Shown here piece after piece: positions 1-8,050 of a DNA stretch of 64,000 nucleotides (position 1 is its first letter; each line of letters begins with the position of its first letter). The translations under genes and the position numbers were made by a program. The notes beneath the pieces are model-generated. The model made no database searches. It was not told the origin of the DNA and worked only from the letters and a program-made list of their open reading frames with translations. The stretch comes from Micrococcaceae bacterium Sec5.1 (GTDB lineage: Bacteria; Actinomycetota; Actinomycetes; Actinomycetales; Micrococcaceae), in the NCBI GenBank assembly GCA_039636795.1, contig CP143430.1:5146001-5210000 (forward strand). The letters run 5' to 3'.

Positions 1-744
1 GAGCCATCCGCCGCCGGCGTAGGCGGACTCGACGATGCGTCTGCCGTGTTCGGCGTCCCGGTAGTCGAAATCGTGCTGTCCCCGGAAGATGAATGCGAAC
101 CCGGGCTTCCCACCTGCCGGATGGATGGTCAGGGAGGTTCCTGGTTCGTTGTACAACAGCACAGTGCGCGGATCTTCGATCGGCGCAGGCGCGCGCACCG
201 TACCGACGAACATGCCGAAGGGGCGGGAAAAACGTTCTTCGGGGCCGAATGCCAAGCGGCGAACGGTGGAGTGGAGTCCGTCCGACCCGATGATCAAGTC
301 ATAGCGACGGGAAGGGGTCCGCTGAAACTGGACGTCGATACCCCTGTCGTCCTGGTGCAAAGCGGTGATCGAGTCGTCCCGGATGATGAGGCTTGTCTCG
401 TGTGCCTTCTCAAGCAACACGTCGACGAGTTCATTTCGTGCGACCTCGACCTCCTGTGGGCTGCCACCGCGTAGCCGCGTGGGGATCTTTGCCTGTGCAC
501 GCCCGTCGGCGTCGACGAAGACCAAGCGTTCGACTCCGGTCGCGACCTCTTCCAGGTGGGACCAGATGCCCATTTGCCGTGCAATAGCGACGGCTCCTCC
601 ACGTACGTCAATAGGGTTGCCACTAGATCGGATGTCGGCCGCTCGTTCCACAACCGTGACCGACCAACCTGCCTTCGCCAGCCAATACGCGGCCGTGGAA
701 CCGGCAATGCCAGCGCCGGAGATCAGTATGTTGCGGTCCACCAT
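1..744 (-). CDS. FAD-dependent monooxygenase, C-terminus off the left edge
   Basis: I translated this frame by hand: 248 codons are open from ATG at 744 to the window edge. The N-terminus has the dinucleotide-binding motif GAGIAG (residues 10-15) after a beta strand, followed by VVER. The second FAD motif GSDGLHSTVR lies about residues 155-165. These mark the PHBH/UbiH-type flavin monooxygenase family, which uses NAD(P)H and O2 to hydroxylate aromatic or related substrates in the cytoplasm. The typical length is about 380-400 aa, so roughly one third is missing to the left. The substrate cannot be read from the sequence. The start was chosen as the first ATG before the glycine-rich motif; there is no strong ribosome site. 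Confidence 0.88.
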   Translation of the reverse strand, partial: MVDRNILISGAGIAGSTAAYWLAKAGWSVTVVERAADIRSSGNPIDVRGGAVAIARQMGIWSHLEEVATGVERLVFVDADGRAQAKIPTRLRGGSPQEVEVARNELVDVLLEKAHETSLIIRDDSITALHQDDRGIDVQFQRTPSRRYDLIIGSDGLHSTVRRLAFGPEERFSRPFGMFVGTVRAPAPIEDPRTVLLYNEPGTSLTIHPAGGKPGFAFIFRGQHDFDYRDAEHGRRIVESAYAGGGWL

Positions 745-1057
745 GCATTTCATTCAAGCACTCAGCCCTGGCGTATCCCGCGTATTGACCCCAATTTGCT
801 CGGGCAAGTCAGCGGCAATCATGCGGGCAAGGATCAAAGTGGTCCCAGTTCCACGAGACACAGATGAGTACGAGCCGATGCTGTTGGCTGCTCCCTGGCA
901 CCACATGCAGAGGAGGACCCTGGGCAGCCGACAGGGGCCGCATTCACACGGGCCCTGCTGTTGTAAACATCCTCCTGCCTACAACTTTGAGCTTCCCACG
1001 CCGATGCCAAACTACAGAGTGCTATCCCAGTCCCCTCACTTTTCCGCCATTTGGAGC
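745..1057. other. intergenic stretch with no recognisable gene
   Basis: No frame on either strand gives protein-like sequence, and no clear terminator or promoter stands out. It separates the leftward monooxygenase from gene remnants at 1058-1549. The 244 bases at 1550-1793 are likewise without a recognisable gene. Confidence 0.5.
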
Positions 1058-1290
1058 TCAATTTGGAGAGCCGCTGGGCATTAGGCGTCTCAGTACACCC
1101 GTCTGCTGGAGTAGGGAGAAACGGTCCGGAACGCCCCAATGCTCGGAGATACGTCCGTCGACGACGACGGCAATGTCGATGACCGTCACCTCGACCGGCT
1201 TCCCGCTGGGTGGTCCGAAGAACGGTCCCGTGTTTGTTCCTCGTCCGTGGAAACGCACCCAGGCCGTAGTGCCTCGGGTGGCCCAGTCCT
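1058..1290 (-). pseudogene. remnant of a SnoaL-like/ester-cyclase gene (C-terminal half)
   Basis: Reading leftward from about 1290 to the TGA at 1058-1060, the frame gives GTTAWVRFHGRG, then GPFFGPPSGKPVEV, then DGRISEHWGVPDRFSLL. This is the usual C-terminal half of SnoaL-like polyketide-cyclase/NTF2-fold proteins (G-x-F-x-G-x-P-x-G, then DG-x-I-x-E-HW). The normal N-terminal half (about 60-70 aa) is absent: upstream of 1290 the frame stays open but turns into the antisense of a TetR-like fragment. I therefore read it as a 5'-truncated gene, presumably non-functional. Confidence 0.6.
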
Positions 1291-1297
1291 TGCTACC

Positions 1298-1549
1298 GAC
1301 GAGAGCCCCCAGACGCGGGAGCTGCTGCGCGCCAAACTCGCAGGCCGGGACCAGATCATGGACGCGATGATCGCCGCGCTCGGGGGCGAACTCACCGTAC
1401 CCCTGGACGAGGCACAGGCAATATTCCGCGGCCTGGCCGCCCCCGGCCTCTACCGGGAACTCGTAGAGCAACTCGGCTGGACCCCGCATCGCCTCGCCGA
1501 TTGGATGAGTGAGACGCTCCAGCACCACCTGCTTCGAGCAAAAGACTGA
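1298..1549 (+). pseudogene. remnant of a TetR-family regulator (C-terminal domain only)
   Basis: The last ~80 residues of this frame (RELLRAKLAGRD..., then FRGLAAPGLYRELVEQLGW, then ADWMSETLQHHLL) match the C-terminal ligand-binding domain typical of TetR regulators, where 'spelYrlLv.erGWs...yeaWLaetL..lLL' is a common ending. The N-terminal helix-turn-helix is missing. The frame runs back to 1139, but upstream of about 1298 it is antisense to the neighbouring SnoaL-like remnant. The two fragments abut head-away at about 1290-1298, suggesting an old deletion or rearrangement joint. Confidence 0.55.
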
Positions 1550-1793
1550 TGTAAGGACGTTGTCCAGGAGTCAGGTCCGCCCCGGTCAATCATCGTCTGC
1601 ACTACCGAGCGCGTGGGTGCCTGGACCTGCCGCAGCCACTCCGATGAATGGCTGCGCGGACCCAGAAACGCAGCCAGGTCGATGCTGTCAGGCCCGACCC
1701 GTACTGGTGCAGCTACCGCCTGCTCGCGGGGGATCGGGATGCCGTTGCGGTACGTCTGGCGCCGCGGGCTTGTCCTAGGGCAGGATCGTTGCC

Positions 1794-2645
1794 ATGACAC
1801 AGATGCTCCCCGCCCCGCGTCTGCTTGCGGACGGCTTCGCGATGATTGAGTCCGGACGTTGGCACGAAGGCCGCCTGTGGTTCGCTCACTGGGGTGCCGG
1901 TGAGGTGTTGGCCGTCGACCTCCTGGGCCAAACTGAAGTCATGGCATCCGGACCGACGAGGATGGGCTGGGCCATCGACTGGTTGCCCGACGGCGATTTG
2001 CTGGTCTCCGGCGAGGATCTGACCCTGGTGCGGCCAGACGGCTCCACGGACAGGTACAGCGAGCAGGGAGGCAACGAGGTCATCGTCGGCCCGGCCGGCC
2101 ACGTCTACGTAAACGGGGCCGACTTCGACTTCGCCGGGGGCGCGGAACCCACACCGGGGTGGATCCGCTTGGTCGCTCCAGACGGCACCACTCGCGAGGT
2201 AGCCGGCGACATCGAGTTCCCCAACGGCATGGTCGTGACTCCTGACGGATCGACGCTCGTGGTCGCCGAGTCCTTCGCCGGTCGACTATCGGCCTTCGAC
2301 ATCGGGCGCGACGGCTCCCTGTCCGGGCGCCGCAATTGGGCAGAGGGTCTTGGACCCGACGGCATCTGCATTGACGCCGCCGGCGGTATCTGGTCCCAGA
2401 CGGCTGACACTTTCGCGCACACACGCGTCGAGGGCGCGCCCGCTGGAGCAGTCGTCCGGGTGCTCGACGGCGGCGAGATCACCCATCGGATCGAGACTGA
2501 CGTACCGTGCTTCTCATGCGCGCTCGGCGGGCCGCAGGGTCGGCACTTGTTCCTGCTCTGCAACGAGTTCGAGGGAGTCGACCAGCTCAGGGCGGTGCAG
2601 GAGCGGCGCAGCGCCCGGATCTACGTGACCGAGCTGCCAAGCTGA
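1794..2645 (+). CDS. SMP-30/gluconolactonase/LRE family protein
   Basis: 283 aa, near the usual 280-300 aa of the SMP-30/gluconolactonase beta-propeller family. Expected divalent-metal ligands are visible: E19 in the ESGRW motif, N107 in VYVNG, N144 in FPNGM and D189 in GPDG. Such enzymes open sugar or other lactones in the cytoplasm; the substrate is not decided by sequence. It has no signal peptide. It is not in an obvious operon, standing between the TetR remnant and a gene-free gap. The ATG at 1794 begins the conserved first strand (LLADGFAMIESGRW), so no other start is needed. Confidence 0.88.
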   Translation: MTQMLPAPRLLADGFAMIESGRWHEGRLWFAHWGAGEVLAVDLLGQTEVMASGPTRMGWAIDWLPDGDLLVSGEDLTLVRPDGSTDRYSEQGGNEVIVGPAGHVYVNGADFDFAGGAEPTPGWIRLVAPDGTTREVAGDIEFPNGMVVTPDGSTLVVAESFAGRLSAFDIGRDGSLSGRRNWAEGLGPDGICIDAAGGIWSQTADTFAHTRVEGAPAGAVVRVLDGGEITHRIETDVPCFSCALGGPQGRHLFLLCNEFEGVDQLRAVQERRSARIYVTELPS

Positions 2646-2957
2646 CCGGCGCCTGAATCACTGCGAGGATGCTAAGGATACGGATGGTTACTTCATCAAC
2701 CGGGGCGAACCAGTGCCCGACGTACCTTCCTGGACGCTTTTCGCCCAGATGCTGCTCGCTGCCAGAGTGTATGCATAAATAACTGCAATTTCGGCGCGGC
2801 CCATCTCACCTTCAAATAGCGCTGTAAAAACACCGCCACTTGTCGCCGAAAGTCACAGTCGCAGGCACTGTGGTGCTTACGGCCGGCTCCCCTTGTGAGA
2901 CTCACCCTCGTTCAACTTAGGCGGGGACTACGAAAGCGCCAACGAGGTGGACTTGAG
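2646..2957. other. intergenic region with a possible coding remnant
   Basis: No intact gene. On the plus strand, a frame overlapping the SMP-30 stop (2641 to a TAA at 2776-2778) reads protein-like at its end (DGYFINRGEPVPD, then WTLFAQMLLAARVYA) but has no start or upstream continuation; it may be a degraded gene end. The remaining bases to 2957 show nothing. Confidence 0.3.
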
Positions 2958-3572
2958 CTAGGAAGATCGCATGAGGCGCGAGACGAGCTCGCGCCAGGAG
3001 TCAGTGAGCCGCTTCGGCGAGATGCCGTGGACGCGCACGTCGTTGACGATTCGTTCCGGGTCCAGCGCGGAAAGCAGAGACATCGCCATGACCCACGGAT
3101 CGGCGATACCAGCCTCACGAAGCAGGACCTCGATATGTCGGTGCGCAAGGACAGTGGCCGGCACGTCAAAGCGATTGCGGGCATTGGTTGCGGCCGCTTT
3201 CAGGAGCTCGCCATTTTCCAGGACGAAGTAGATGCGGCCCTCACCGTAGGCCATGAGGCGTTCGCTGGGTGCGGCGCCCGGGCCCAAGGGCGGCGGACCA
3301 AACATGAAGCCGCGCTGGAATTCAGATTCAGAGTCACTGAGAAGGGTCATCATCAGGCCGGCCCTGCTACCGAAGCGACGGAACACGGTCCCCTTGCCAA
3401 CGTTGGCCTTGCAGGCGAGCGCGTCCATGGTGAGTGCTTCCACCCCGAACTCGTCAACCAGCTCGCGGGCAGCGCAAAGGAGCCGTTCGCGATTCCGGGC
3501 GGCGTCACTGCGCTCATGAGGCGGACCAAAAGGCACGTCCGGCTGGATTGGGATCGAGCTCACAAAAAACAT
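2958..3572 (-). CDS. TetR/AcrR family transcriptional regulator
   Basis: 204 aa. The N-terminal helix-turn-helix is clear at about residues 26-72: RERLLCAARELVDEFGVEAL, then MDALACKANVGKGTVFRRFG. The C-terminal region (about 85-200) is the variable ligand-binding domain. The gene is divergent from the FMN reductase at 3650, and the 77-base gap holds a 14-bp perfect palindrome (3594-3607), the natural candidate operator. It most likely represses both genes, as is common for TetR genes divergent from oxidoreductases. The effector is unknown. The ATG at 3572 is used; a GTG three codons in is an alternative. Confidence 0.9.
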   Translation of the reverse strand: MFFVSSIPIQPDVPFGPPHERSDAARNRERLLCAARELVDEFGVEALTMDALACKANVGKGTVFRRFGSRAGLMMTLLSDSESEFQRGFMFGPPPLGPGAAPSERLMAYGEGRIYFVLENGELLKAAATNARNRFDVPATVLAHRHIEVLLREAGIADPWVMAMSLLSALDPERIVNDVRVHGISPKRLTDSWRELVSRLMRSS

Positions 3573-3593
3573 TCTAGACCCGGGAATAGAAAC

Positions 3594-3607
3594 CGGACCG
3601 CGGTCCG
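3594..3607. promoter_or_regulatory. palindromic TetR-type operator
   Basis: CGGACCGCGGTCCG is a perfect 14-bp palindrome, extended imperfectly by flanking A/T. It lies 22 bases before the TetR start and 43 bases before the FMN reductase start, where binding would cover both divergent promoters. That the TetR protein binds it is inference. Confidence 0.7.
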
Positions 3608-3649
3608 TTTAGTATCAGTGAAGGTCCAAACACTTACAAAGGAGACACC

Positions 3650-4216
3650 ATGTCAAAGAGCACCGTTCTTACCCTCGTCGGCAGCCTCCGCGCTGATTCC
3701 CACAACAAGAAGCTCGCCGAAGCCATCCAGCTGAACGCGCCCGAGAACGTAGACGTCCAGATCCACGATTCCCTGGGCAGCATCCCGTTCTACAACGAGG
3801 ACATCGACGTCGAAGGCCAGGTTCCCGCTGAAGCTGCGGCCCTGCGTGCTGCCGCAGCCAACGCCGACACCCTTCTCCTCGTCACCCCCGAGCACAACGG
3901 CACCATGCCCGCATCACTGAAGAACGCCATCGACTGGCTGTCCCGCCCGTACGGCGCTGGCGCCCTCACCGGCAAGCCGACCGCCGTCGTCGGAACCGCT
4001 TTCGGCCAGTTCGGTGGAGTCTGGGCACAGGACGAGGCCCGCAAGGCTGTTGGCATCGCCGGCGCCAAGGTCCTTGACGACGTCAAGCTGGCCGTCCCGG
4101 GTTCCATGATCCGCTTCGCTGAGCTGCACCCGAAGGACGACGCTGAGGTTGTTGAGCAGATCAAGGCCATCTTCGAGCCCCTGACTGCCGTTCAGGAAGA
4201 AGAAGCAGCAGCCTAG
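3650..4216 (+). CDS. NADPH-dependent FMN reductase (flavodoxin-like quinone/azo reductase)
   Basis: 188 aa. The flavodoxin-like fold is shown by the FMN-phosphate loop VGSLRADSHNKKLA (about residues 11-24), by LLLVTPEHNGTMPASLKNAIDWLSR in the middle (the PEYN-type loop is PEHN here) and by GTAFGQFGG further on. Proteins of this family reduce FMN, quinones or azo compounds with NAD(P)H in the cytoplasm. AAAGGAGAC lies 8 bases before the ATG, so the start is firm. The C-terminus is a short Glu/Ala tail (EEEAAA). It is controlled most simply by the divergent TetR gene, suggesting a role in electrophile or quinone detoxification. Confidence 0.92.
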   Translation: MSKSTVLTLVGSLRADSHNKKLAEAIQLNAPENVDVQIHDSLGSIPFYNEDIDVEGQVPAEAAALRAAAANADTLLLVTPEHNGTMPASLKNAIDWLSRPYGAGALTGKPTAVVGTAFGQFGGVWAQDEARKAVGIAGAKVLDDVKLAVPGSMIRFAELHPKDDAEVVEQIKAIFEPLTAVQEEEAAA

Positions 4217-4229
4217 TCTTTTCGCTTTC

Positions 4230-4277
4230 AATGCCCCCGCTCCATGCCTGCGAATCGCAGTGCTGAGTGGGGGCATT
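4230..4277 (+). terminator. hairpin terminator after the FMN reductase
   Basis: AATGCCCCC (4230-4238) pairs with GGGGGCATT (4269-4277), with an inner CTGCG/CGCAG hairpin at 4248-4260. It begins 13 bases after the reductase stop. The T-rich tail is short, so termination strength is uncertain. Confidence 0.65.
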
Positions 4278-4422
4278 TGCGTTGGCGGTGTCCACGTTTC
4301 GGCGGCTGGTGCAGGCAGCGTGATCAACTCTTGTCCGAACCGTCACCGTAGCGGCATTTTGCTGCATGTCACACGGGCCTAACGTTGAACTACAGGTGGA
4401 CGGACAGGAGCGTGGGGCTGTC

Positions 4423-5253
4423 ATGCGTGCCGGGCGGAGACCAACAAGTACGACGGCGATCCCGGCTGCCTGCCTCGTGCTGGGTCTGCTGCTGGCTGGC
4501 TGTACTTCGGCCCCAGGGACCCTGCCCTCCGCCGGGGATACGTCATCTGCTCCAGTGGTGGGCCCATCCGGTTCGGTGCGTGATCCTGCGGCGGATGGGG
4601 CTTCGGACACTCCGTCTTCGACATCCACGGCAACGGGAAGCGGCGCTGCGACTCGTCCGGATGCACTCGCCACTCCCTCAAGCATTTCCGGCTCCGATGG
4701 TGCTGGCTCTGGCGACGGTGACGGTGGCACGGCATTGGCCGCAACGCCTGGGCCGAGTGCCGGCGTCGAGCTTTTACCCGTCGATACGCCAAGCCCTTCA
4801 TCGACGGCTGTTGTTCCCGTTGCCCGGGGTGCGACCGTACCCCAAGACCTGAACTTGGGGCCGGCCGTCTACTACGTTGCCGTTGACGACGGGGGCGCCA
4901 GAGGTGTTCGCTTCGGATGCAACGACAGCCTGGTGCCTGTCCGCGGCGCACTGGCACCCGGTGACCCTTTGACGGTGGCGCTCAGCCGATTGCTGGAAGC
5001 TGGCATGCCCTTGGACACCGGCGCGGGCCTCTACGATTCACTGGCTAATTCCTCGTTGCACTTCCAGTCCGGATACGTCAGCGGAGCAACAGTGGTGGTG
5101 AACCTGGGGGGCACGCTGCAGCCCGGTGGAGTGTGTGACATCCCGCGCATCGAGGCACAGTTAACGCACACCATCGTCTCCGCCAGCGGGGCATCCCGGG
5201 CCGAAATTTACGTCAATGGCAAGACTTTGGCTGAGGCGCTGAGCCTGCGATAG
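4423..5253 (+). CDS. lipoprotein with a GerMN-type C-terminal domain
   Basis: 276 aa from the ATG at 4423, chosen because it opens a normal lipoprotein signal: basic MRAGRRP, then hydrophobic ACLVLGLLLAGC with the lipobox LAGC. An ATG 57 bases upstream would add an odd acidic leader. After the Cys comes a long Ser/Thr/Gly/Ala-rich linker (about 110 residues), then a domain with VYYVAVDDGG..., DPLTVALSRLLEAGMP, then VSGATVVVNLGG and LTHTIVSASGASRAEIYVNGK. This is the layout of GerMN (sporulation/germination-like) domains found in actinobacterial cell-surface lipoproteins. Its exact role is unknown; a cell-envelope function is likely. Confidence 0.8.
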   Translation: MRAGRRPTSTTAIPAACLVLGLLLAGCTSAPGTLPSAGDTSSAPVVGPSGSVRDPAADGASDTPSSTSTATGSGAATRPDALATPSSISGSDGAGSGDGDGGTALAATPGPSAGVELLPVDTPSPSSTAVVPVARGATVPQDLNLGPAVYYVAVDDGGARGVRFGCNDSLVPVRGALAPGDPLTVALSRLLEAGMPLDTGAGLYDSLANSSLHFQSGYVSGATVVVNLGGTLQPGGVCDIPRIEAQLTHTIVSASGASRAEIYVNGKTLAEALSLR

Positions 5254-5373
5254 CGCGTCGGACCCTCCGCGGGAGACATACATTGTCAACCCGCTTAGTC
5301 GTTGCAGGGGGCCAGCAAAGATTTAGCGGTGCAGGAACTTAGTTGAGGTTGCTGAGGTTTCAGTGCCGTGGCT

Positions 5374-5913
5374 TCAGGCCGTTGCGATGGCGAGTACCCG
5401 CCGCAGCGCCCACGCCACACGGAGCAGTGCCAAGACGGACGCGAAGGTGAGAACGAAGACAACCGCCTCCGGAATCCAGAGGCCCCTGGGACCATCGCCC
5501 TCCAACACCACTGTGACGAGGGCAGCAACCACCAGCAGGCCTAGGCCCGGGATGGCGAAAAGGAACACTTCTCCGATTTGGCGACGATGAAAGGCGGTGA
5601 GCTTCTCCAAAGGAAGCTCGCGCTGCCCAGGCGCCGCCTTTTTGCCGAGCACGTTGATGAGCATGGAGACGCTGGTGAGCGTGAGGCCAGCGGTAGCCCC
5701 AGCCAAAGTAGCAAGGGTCTGGAACAGGGTTCGACGGGCACCCGGATCGACGCCCTCCAGCATCAACGGCTGCTTCAAGAGCCACCCCAAGCCAAGCCAC
5801 ATCAGCACAGCCAAAATCGCCCACGCATAGTCTGCCGGCGGATGGAGCAGAAACCACCTCCAGACCGTCCGGCGGCGGCCGGTGCGCTCGACGTCAACCT
5901 CGTACAAGCTCAT
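5374..5913 (-). CDS. integral membrane protein, second gene of an unrecognised two-gene module
   Basis: About 179 aa from the ATG at 5913 (MSLYEVDVERTG...); an upstream ATG at 5952 is possible. I do not recognise the family. Four hydrophobic segments are visible: AWAILAVLMWLGLGWLL, TLAGATAGLTLTSVSMLINVLG, VFLFAIPGLGLLVVAALVTVVL and AVVFVLTFASVLALLRVAWAL. The loop between the second and third is basic (KKAAPGQRELPLEK). The gene overlaps the end of the upstream 361-aa gene by 20 bases (stop at 5894), so the two are translationally coupled and probably work together. Confidence 0.8.
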   Translation of the reverse strand: MSLYEVDVERTGRRRTVWRWFLLHPPADYAWAILAVLMWLGLGWLLKQPLMLEGVDPGARRTLFQTLATLAGATAGLTLTSVSMLINVLGKKAAPGQRELPLEKLTAFHRRQIGEVFLFAIPGLGLLVVAALVTVVLEGDGPRGLWIPEAVVFVLTFASVLALLRVAWALRRVLAIATA

Positions 5914-6979
5914 GATCCGCGCTGCCTTCTGAGCCCTGGGCTGACTTCCCATCCGCAGGTTTCACGCTGGCCGGTTCCGCCTTTGTGGGTTCTTCCTTTG
6001 AAGCGGCCGCCGCCAGCGCCTCACGCACTGCTGCCATTCCGCCTGCGACGATGTCCGGCACAGAGACCGAATCTGCGGAGCCTCTGATGTCCGGCAGTGT
6101 GAGGGCGAAGAAGGCCTCGTTATCCCTGGCCTGTTTACTGAGGATGGCAATGGCCTCGGCAGTGGACTTTCGGGGATCGTTGAAGACATCCGGGTCCACT
6201 TCGATGTGGGAGACGAAACGCTCCTTGAGCAGATCAATCACTTCGCGGTCGCCGGTCAGGGAGTCCTTGCCCTCGGCCACGACGTAGTCGAAGTGCTCAA
6301 CTGATCCCGCCCTACGGAAGAGATCAATGAGCTGCTGGATGCGCTCCCGGATCCGCTGCTTGTCCTCGGCCCTTCCTGAACGGCCCACACTGAGGGAAAT
6401 CCGGAAGGTTCCCTGGTTCATCAAGCGTGAGGCACTGTCCAGAACGTCAGCCCATTCACCCTCCATCAATTTTTCGGAGAGGCGTTCAGCGGGAAGCGCG
6501 AACTCGAAGCGACTCACCTCAAGCCTGCTGAGGATCTCCTCGATGTCCTCACGGACCACCGGGACCAATCCGAGCTCAAGCCCCAACATGCCTTCGAGGT
6601 ACTCTCCCATCCTCGACGCCCGAGGACCATTGCCGCTGGTCAACACGGCGATGACGTTCCGCTTCAGGAAGGCAAAGTAGGTGGTTTCCAGGAGGTGGTC
6701 GCCCGGCGCCAACGGGAGGGGTTTGCGGCGCCCAAGTGCGTCCCCCACGCTGGGCAGGTTGGTGTCGCGCACCCGGTCCAAGAGGATCACCGGATGCGGT
6801 GAGAATGATGCCGTTTGCGCCAGCAACACCGTGCCGTCCGCCCCGATGAAATGCCGCTCGGTCCCAGCCTCTTGGGCCCTCTGGAGTGCCTCGGCCACCC
6901 GGCGCGCCGGAAACGGAGAGCGCAGATCATCGCCATTCAGTTGCTCAATGCGCCAGAACTGCACACTGCGTCTCGCCAT
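5894..6979 (-). CDS. uncharacterised 361-aa soluble protein, first gene of a two-gene module
   Basis: I do not recognise this protein with certainty. It starts MARRSVQFWRIEQ, has a conserved-looking core (DHLLETTYFAFLKRNVIAVLTSGNGPRASR at about residues 93-122), a charged alpha-helical middle (RIRERIQQLIDLFRR) and an Ala/Lys/Glu-rich low-complexity tail of about 45 residues. There is no signal peptide or membrane segment. N-termini of this sort occur in DUF6731-like proteins of unknown function, but this is only a resemblance. It overlaps the downstream four-helix membrane protein gene. A soluble protein coupled to a small membrane protein is the form of several phage-defence or toxin systems, but nothing here proves that. 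Confidence 0.75.
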   Translation of the reverse strand: MARRSVQFWRIEQLNGDDLRSPFPARRVAEALQRAQEAGTERHFIGADGTVLLAQTASFSPHPVILLDRVRDTNLPSVGDALGRRKPLPLAPGDHLLETTYFAFLKRNVIAVLTSGNGPRASRMGEYLEGMLGLELGLVPVVREDIEEILSRLEVSRFEFALPAERLSEKLMEGEWADVLDSASRLMNQGTFRISLSVGRSGRAEDKQRIRERIQQLIDLFRRAGSVEHFDYVVAEGKDSLTGDREVIDLLKERFVSHIEVDPDVFNDPRKSTAEAIAILSKQARDNEAFFALTLPDIRGSADSVSVPDIVAGGMAAVREALAAAASKEEPTKAEPASVKPADGKSAQGSEGSADHELVRG

Positions 6980-7091
6980 CCGCCCTCCCCTGCCTACCGG
7001 TCTTTGCTGCTGATTCCAAGCTAACGGTGGGGTCAGACATTAAAGCCAGGTTCCGCCGTCGTGCGCTTTCATCTGCCGCAAACCGCGCGAC

Positions 7092-7940
7092 TTACGGCCG
7101 GTACTTGGGTCCCTGGGCGAAGAGCGCATCCATTTCGTCGTGGCTGCGGGTGCCTGCCAATCCCGCCCAGTTTCCGTCCCCCAGGATCTCCTTCGCCACC
7201 CGCGCAACTTTTGCGTAGGCAGCTTTCGCCGTATTTCCGCCGATGCTGACCCGCCGTATGCCGGCGTCGTGAAGTTCCAGGGGCGATGGCGCACCTACTC
7301 CCGCAAGGGCATTCAAGGGTGCGGGGATCTTGCTGGAGAGTTCATGCAGGACGTGAAGGTCCACGACGCCGGGAACGAAGATGCCGTCCGCACCCGCCGT
7401 AAGGTAGGACTCAGCACGGTGCAGGGTCTCTTCGTAAGCGCTGTCCGGATACTGTCCCGAGAGGTAGGTGTCCGTTCGGGCATTGATGAACAACGGGATT
7501 CCGCGCTCGTCCGCCACGGCACGGATCAAAGCGATTCGCCGCGATTGTTCGTTGATTTCCGTGAGTGGCTCTGCAGCGGAGTCCTCAATGTTGATGCCAA
7601 CCGCGCCTGCATCCAGCACTCCGTGCACGGTGGCCCGCAGTTCATCGTCTGTACGCCCGTATCCAGTTTCGATGTCTGCAGTTACCGGCAGTTTGGTTGC
7701 CCCTACCACCCGCCCCAGCGCCGCCATCGCCAACCCCCACGGCACGTGGTCACCGTCCCGGAAGCCCAAACTCCAGGAAACCGCCGAACTCGAAGTGGCT
7801 ATCGCCGTCGCACCAGCCTCCTGCACCACTCGGGCGGAGGCGGCATCCCAGACATTCACCAGGACCAGCGGCGTGGGCCCGGCATCGTGAAGCTTGTGGA
7901 AGAGTTCGGCCTTGGTCACGGATCCCCGGTGCAGTGTCAT
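7092..7940 (-). CDS. isocitrate lyase/PEP mutase superfamily protein
   Basis: 282 aa from the ATG at 7940 (MTLHRGSVTKAELF), preferred over an upstream start at 7988 because the family begins at about this point. Key motifs: LVNVWDAASARVVQEAGATAIATSS near the N-terminus, TADIETGYG (Mg-binding acidic pair) and GINIEDS. It is a cytoplasmic TIM-barrel enzyme, often annotated as a PEP-mutase/carboxyphosphonoenolpyruvate phosphonomutase-like or oxaloacetate/2-methylisocitrate lyase-like protein; the lyase-specific KKCGH motif is not present, so I do not name a reaction. It is divergent from the aminotransferase at 8051. Confidence 0.85.
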   Translation of the reverse strand: MTLHRGSVTKAELFHKLHDAGPTPLVLVNVWDAASARVVQEAGATAIATSSSAVSWSLGFRDGDHVPWGLAMAALGRVVGATKLPVTADIETGYGRTDDELRATVHGVLDAGAVGINIEDSAAEPLTEINEQSRRIALIRAVADERGIPLFINARTDTYLSGQYPDSAYEETLHRAESYLTAGADGIFVPGVVDLHVLHELSSKIPAPLNALAGVGAPSPLELHDAGIRRVSIGGNTAKAAYAKVARVAKEILGDGNWAGLAGTRSHDEMDALFAQGPKYRP

Positions 7941-8012
7941 AGCTACATTCCAGCCCCTGGCGTTCCCGGCGTAAAGGAAACACCGCAAACCGGCGCGTTC
8001 TTGAAAACATAT

Positions 8013-8029
8013 GTTGCCTAATTAGCAAC
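8013..8029. promoter_or_regulatory. short inverted repeat in the divergent promoter region
   Basis: GTTGC (8013-8017) and GCAAC (8025-8029) flank an AT-rich core containing the 8-bp palindrome CTAATTAG (8018-8025). It lies 22 bases before the aminotransferase GTG start and about 70 bases before the PEP-mutase-like start. A regulator is not adjacent. Confidence 0.4.
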
Positions 8030-8050
8030 CTTCGGGGGTATCCTGTCACT

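Noticed and set aside
834..1139. A 101-codon minus-strand frame
   Set aside because: It has no recognisable motif and overlaps the SnoaL-like remnant on the same strand in another frame.
1139..1549. A full 136-aa protein
   Set aside because: Only the C-terminal part from about 1298 resembles TetR; the first part is antisense to the SnoaL-like remnant and has no ribosome site.
1550..1793. A minus-strand frame with YRNGIPIPREQAV
   Set aside because: It overlaps the TetR remnant in antisense, has no recognised family and no ribosome site.
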